A stretch of DNA of 6,145 bases from an uncultured Arenimonas sp. (GTDB lineage: Bacteria > Pseudomonadota > Gammaproteobacteria > Xanthomonadales > Xanthomonadaceae). The stretch lies in assembly GCA_946885815.1 (NCBI GenBank), contig CAMPHE010000117.1:1-6145 (forward strand). Direction: 5' to 3'. Positions 5,239 through 6,145 of this stretch are shown here, in pieces. A model generated the notes under the pieces. The model was not told the DNA's origin and ran no database searches. It was given only the letters and a program-made list of their open reading frames with translations. A program made the translations under genes and the position numbers. How positions within the stretch are numbered: the first letter of the stretch is position 1; each line of letters begins with the position of its first letter.

Positions 5239-6145
5239 TCACTCCACGACCAGCGGGATGCGGCCGATGCGCGCCTGCCATTCCCGCGGCCCGGTGCGGT
5301 GCACCGACTCGCCGGCGGCGTCGACGGCCACGGTGACGGGCATGTCGCGCACCTCGAATTCGTAGATGGCCTCCATGCCCAGGTCGGCGAAGCCGACGAC
5401 GCGCGCGGCGCGGATCGCCTTCGACACCAGGTACGCCGCGCCGCCGACCGCCATCAGGTAGACCGACCGGTGCTCGCGGATGGCGTCGATCGCCGCCGGG
5501 CCGCGCTCGGCCTTGCCGACCATGCCCATCAGGCCGGTCTGGGCGAGCACCTGCCGCGTGAACTTGTCCATGCGCGTCGCCGTGGTCGGGCCCGCCGGCC
5601 CCACGACCTCGTCGCGCACCGGATCGACCGGGCCGACGTAGTAGATGAAGCGGTCGCGCAGGTCGACGGGCAGCGGTTCGCCGCGATCGAGCATCTCGAC
5701 GATGCGCTTGTGCGCGGCGTCGCGACCGGTCAGCAGCCTGCCGTTGAGCAGCAGCGCCTCGCCGGGCTGCCAGCTCGCGACCTCGTCGCGGGTCACCGTG
5801 TCGAGGTCGACGCGACGGCCCTTCGACGCGTCGTGAGTGACCGCCGGCCAGTCGGCGAGCGACGGCGGATCGAGCTGCACCGGGCCGCTGCCGTCGAGCG
5901 TGAAATGGGCGTGCCGCGTCGCGGCACAGTTCGGGATCATCGCCACCGGCAGGTTCGCCGCGTGCGTGGGATAGTCCTTCACCTTGACGTCGAGCACGGT
6001 CGTGAGGCCGCCGAGGCCCTGCGCGCCGATGCCCAGGGCGTTGACCTTGTCGTACAGCTCCAGCCGCAGTTCCTCGGCACGGTTCGCCGGCCCGCGCGCC
6101 TGCAGGTCGGTGATGTCGATCGGCTCCATCAGCGATTCCTTCGCC
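5239..6145 (-). CDS. Class I fumarate hydratase ([4Fe-4S], two-domain FumA type), N-terminus cut by window edge
   Basis: The last 301 or so residues of an iron-sulfur fumarase, which interconverts fumarate and L-malate in the TCA cycle. The frame is open to the right edge, reading AKESLMEPIDITDLQ, so the Met at 6129 is internal and not the start. About 200 N-terminal residues are missing compared with the family (about 500-550). Counting from that Met: GIGAQGLGGLTTVLDVKV (33-50), PNCAATRHAHF (66-76) with Cys68, expected to be one of the three cluster ligands, GRLLTGRDAAHKR (130-142), GPAGPTTATRMD (177-188) and GMVGKAERG (202-210). The last two mark the C-terminal domain shared with L-tartrate dehydratase beta subunits. 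A TtdA/TtdB tartrate dehydratase or mesaconase is possible, but the fused two-domain layout favours fumarase. The first two cluster cysteines are off-window and cannot be checked. It is followed by a strong hairpin and then the separate cold-shock promoter. Confidence 0.93.
   Translation of the reverse strand, partial: AKESLMEPIDITDLQARGPANRAEELRLELYDKVNALGIGAQGLGGLTTVLDVKVKDYPTHAANLPVAMIPNCAATRHAHFTLDGSGPVQLDPPSLADWPAVTHDASKGRRVDLDTVTRDEVASWQPGEALLLNGRLLTGRDAAHKRIVEMLDRGEPLPVDLRDRFIYYVGPVDPVRDEVVGPAGPTTATRMDKFTRQVLAQTGLMGMVGKAERGPAAIDAIREHRSVYLMAVGGAAYLVSKAIRAARVVGFADLGMEAIYEFEVRDMPVTVAVDAAGESVHRTGPREWQARIGRIPLVVE

Overview
This is a GC-rich (roughly 70 % by eye) chromosomal window of compact housekeeping genes. 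Cold-shock protein, arylesterase and class I fumarase sequences, together with the tesA / ybbA-ybbP arrangement, point to a gammaproteobacterium, most likely a high-GC Xanthomonadales-type (Lysobacter-like) lineage. That placement is an inference from remembered family sequences, not from a search. I see no transposase, integrase, phage gene, CRISPR array, tRNA or rRNA.

Layout from left to right. Positions 1-1932 (minus) hold a large FtsX/YbbP-type ABC transporter permease that runs off the left edge. It overlaps by 4 bases (GTGA) its ATPase partner of the YbbA/LolD type (1929-2624, minus). Only 26 bases away and divergent lies a secreted SGNH arylesterase/thioesterase of the TesA type (2651-3337, plus). 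Five bases beyond its stop it meets, tail to tail, a two-gene minus-strand operon: a glutathione S-transferase (4043-4675) followed 4 bases later by a TIP30/HTATIP2-like NAD(P)-binding protein (3343-4038). A strong intrinsic terminator (4726-4756) separates this operon from a cold-shock protein gene (4783-4992, minus) with a long leader. The right end (5239-6145, minus) is the C-terminal part of a two-domain class I [4Fe-4S] fumarate hydratase, followed by a strong hairpin.

How the genes work together: the permease, ATPase and TesA-type hydrolase form a recognised neighbourhood (E. coli tesA-ybbA-ybbP), with the ATPase powering a mechanotransmission-type exporter and the hydrolase acting in the periplasm. 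The GST and NAD(P)-binding proteins are probably co-translated, but their substrates cannot be read from sequence. The cold-shock gene and fumarase are separate units.

Most of the window is ordinary. The most interesting signal is in the cold-shock leader. A segment (5057-5067) is complementary in 10 of 11 positions to the region containing the Shine-Dalgarno sequence (5001-5011), with a smaller hairpin nested between them. This is a plausible temperature-responsive switch. A perfect 7-bp inverted repeat at the tesA/ybbA divergence is a weaker second candidate. I did not find convincing evidence of an undescribed multi-gene system.
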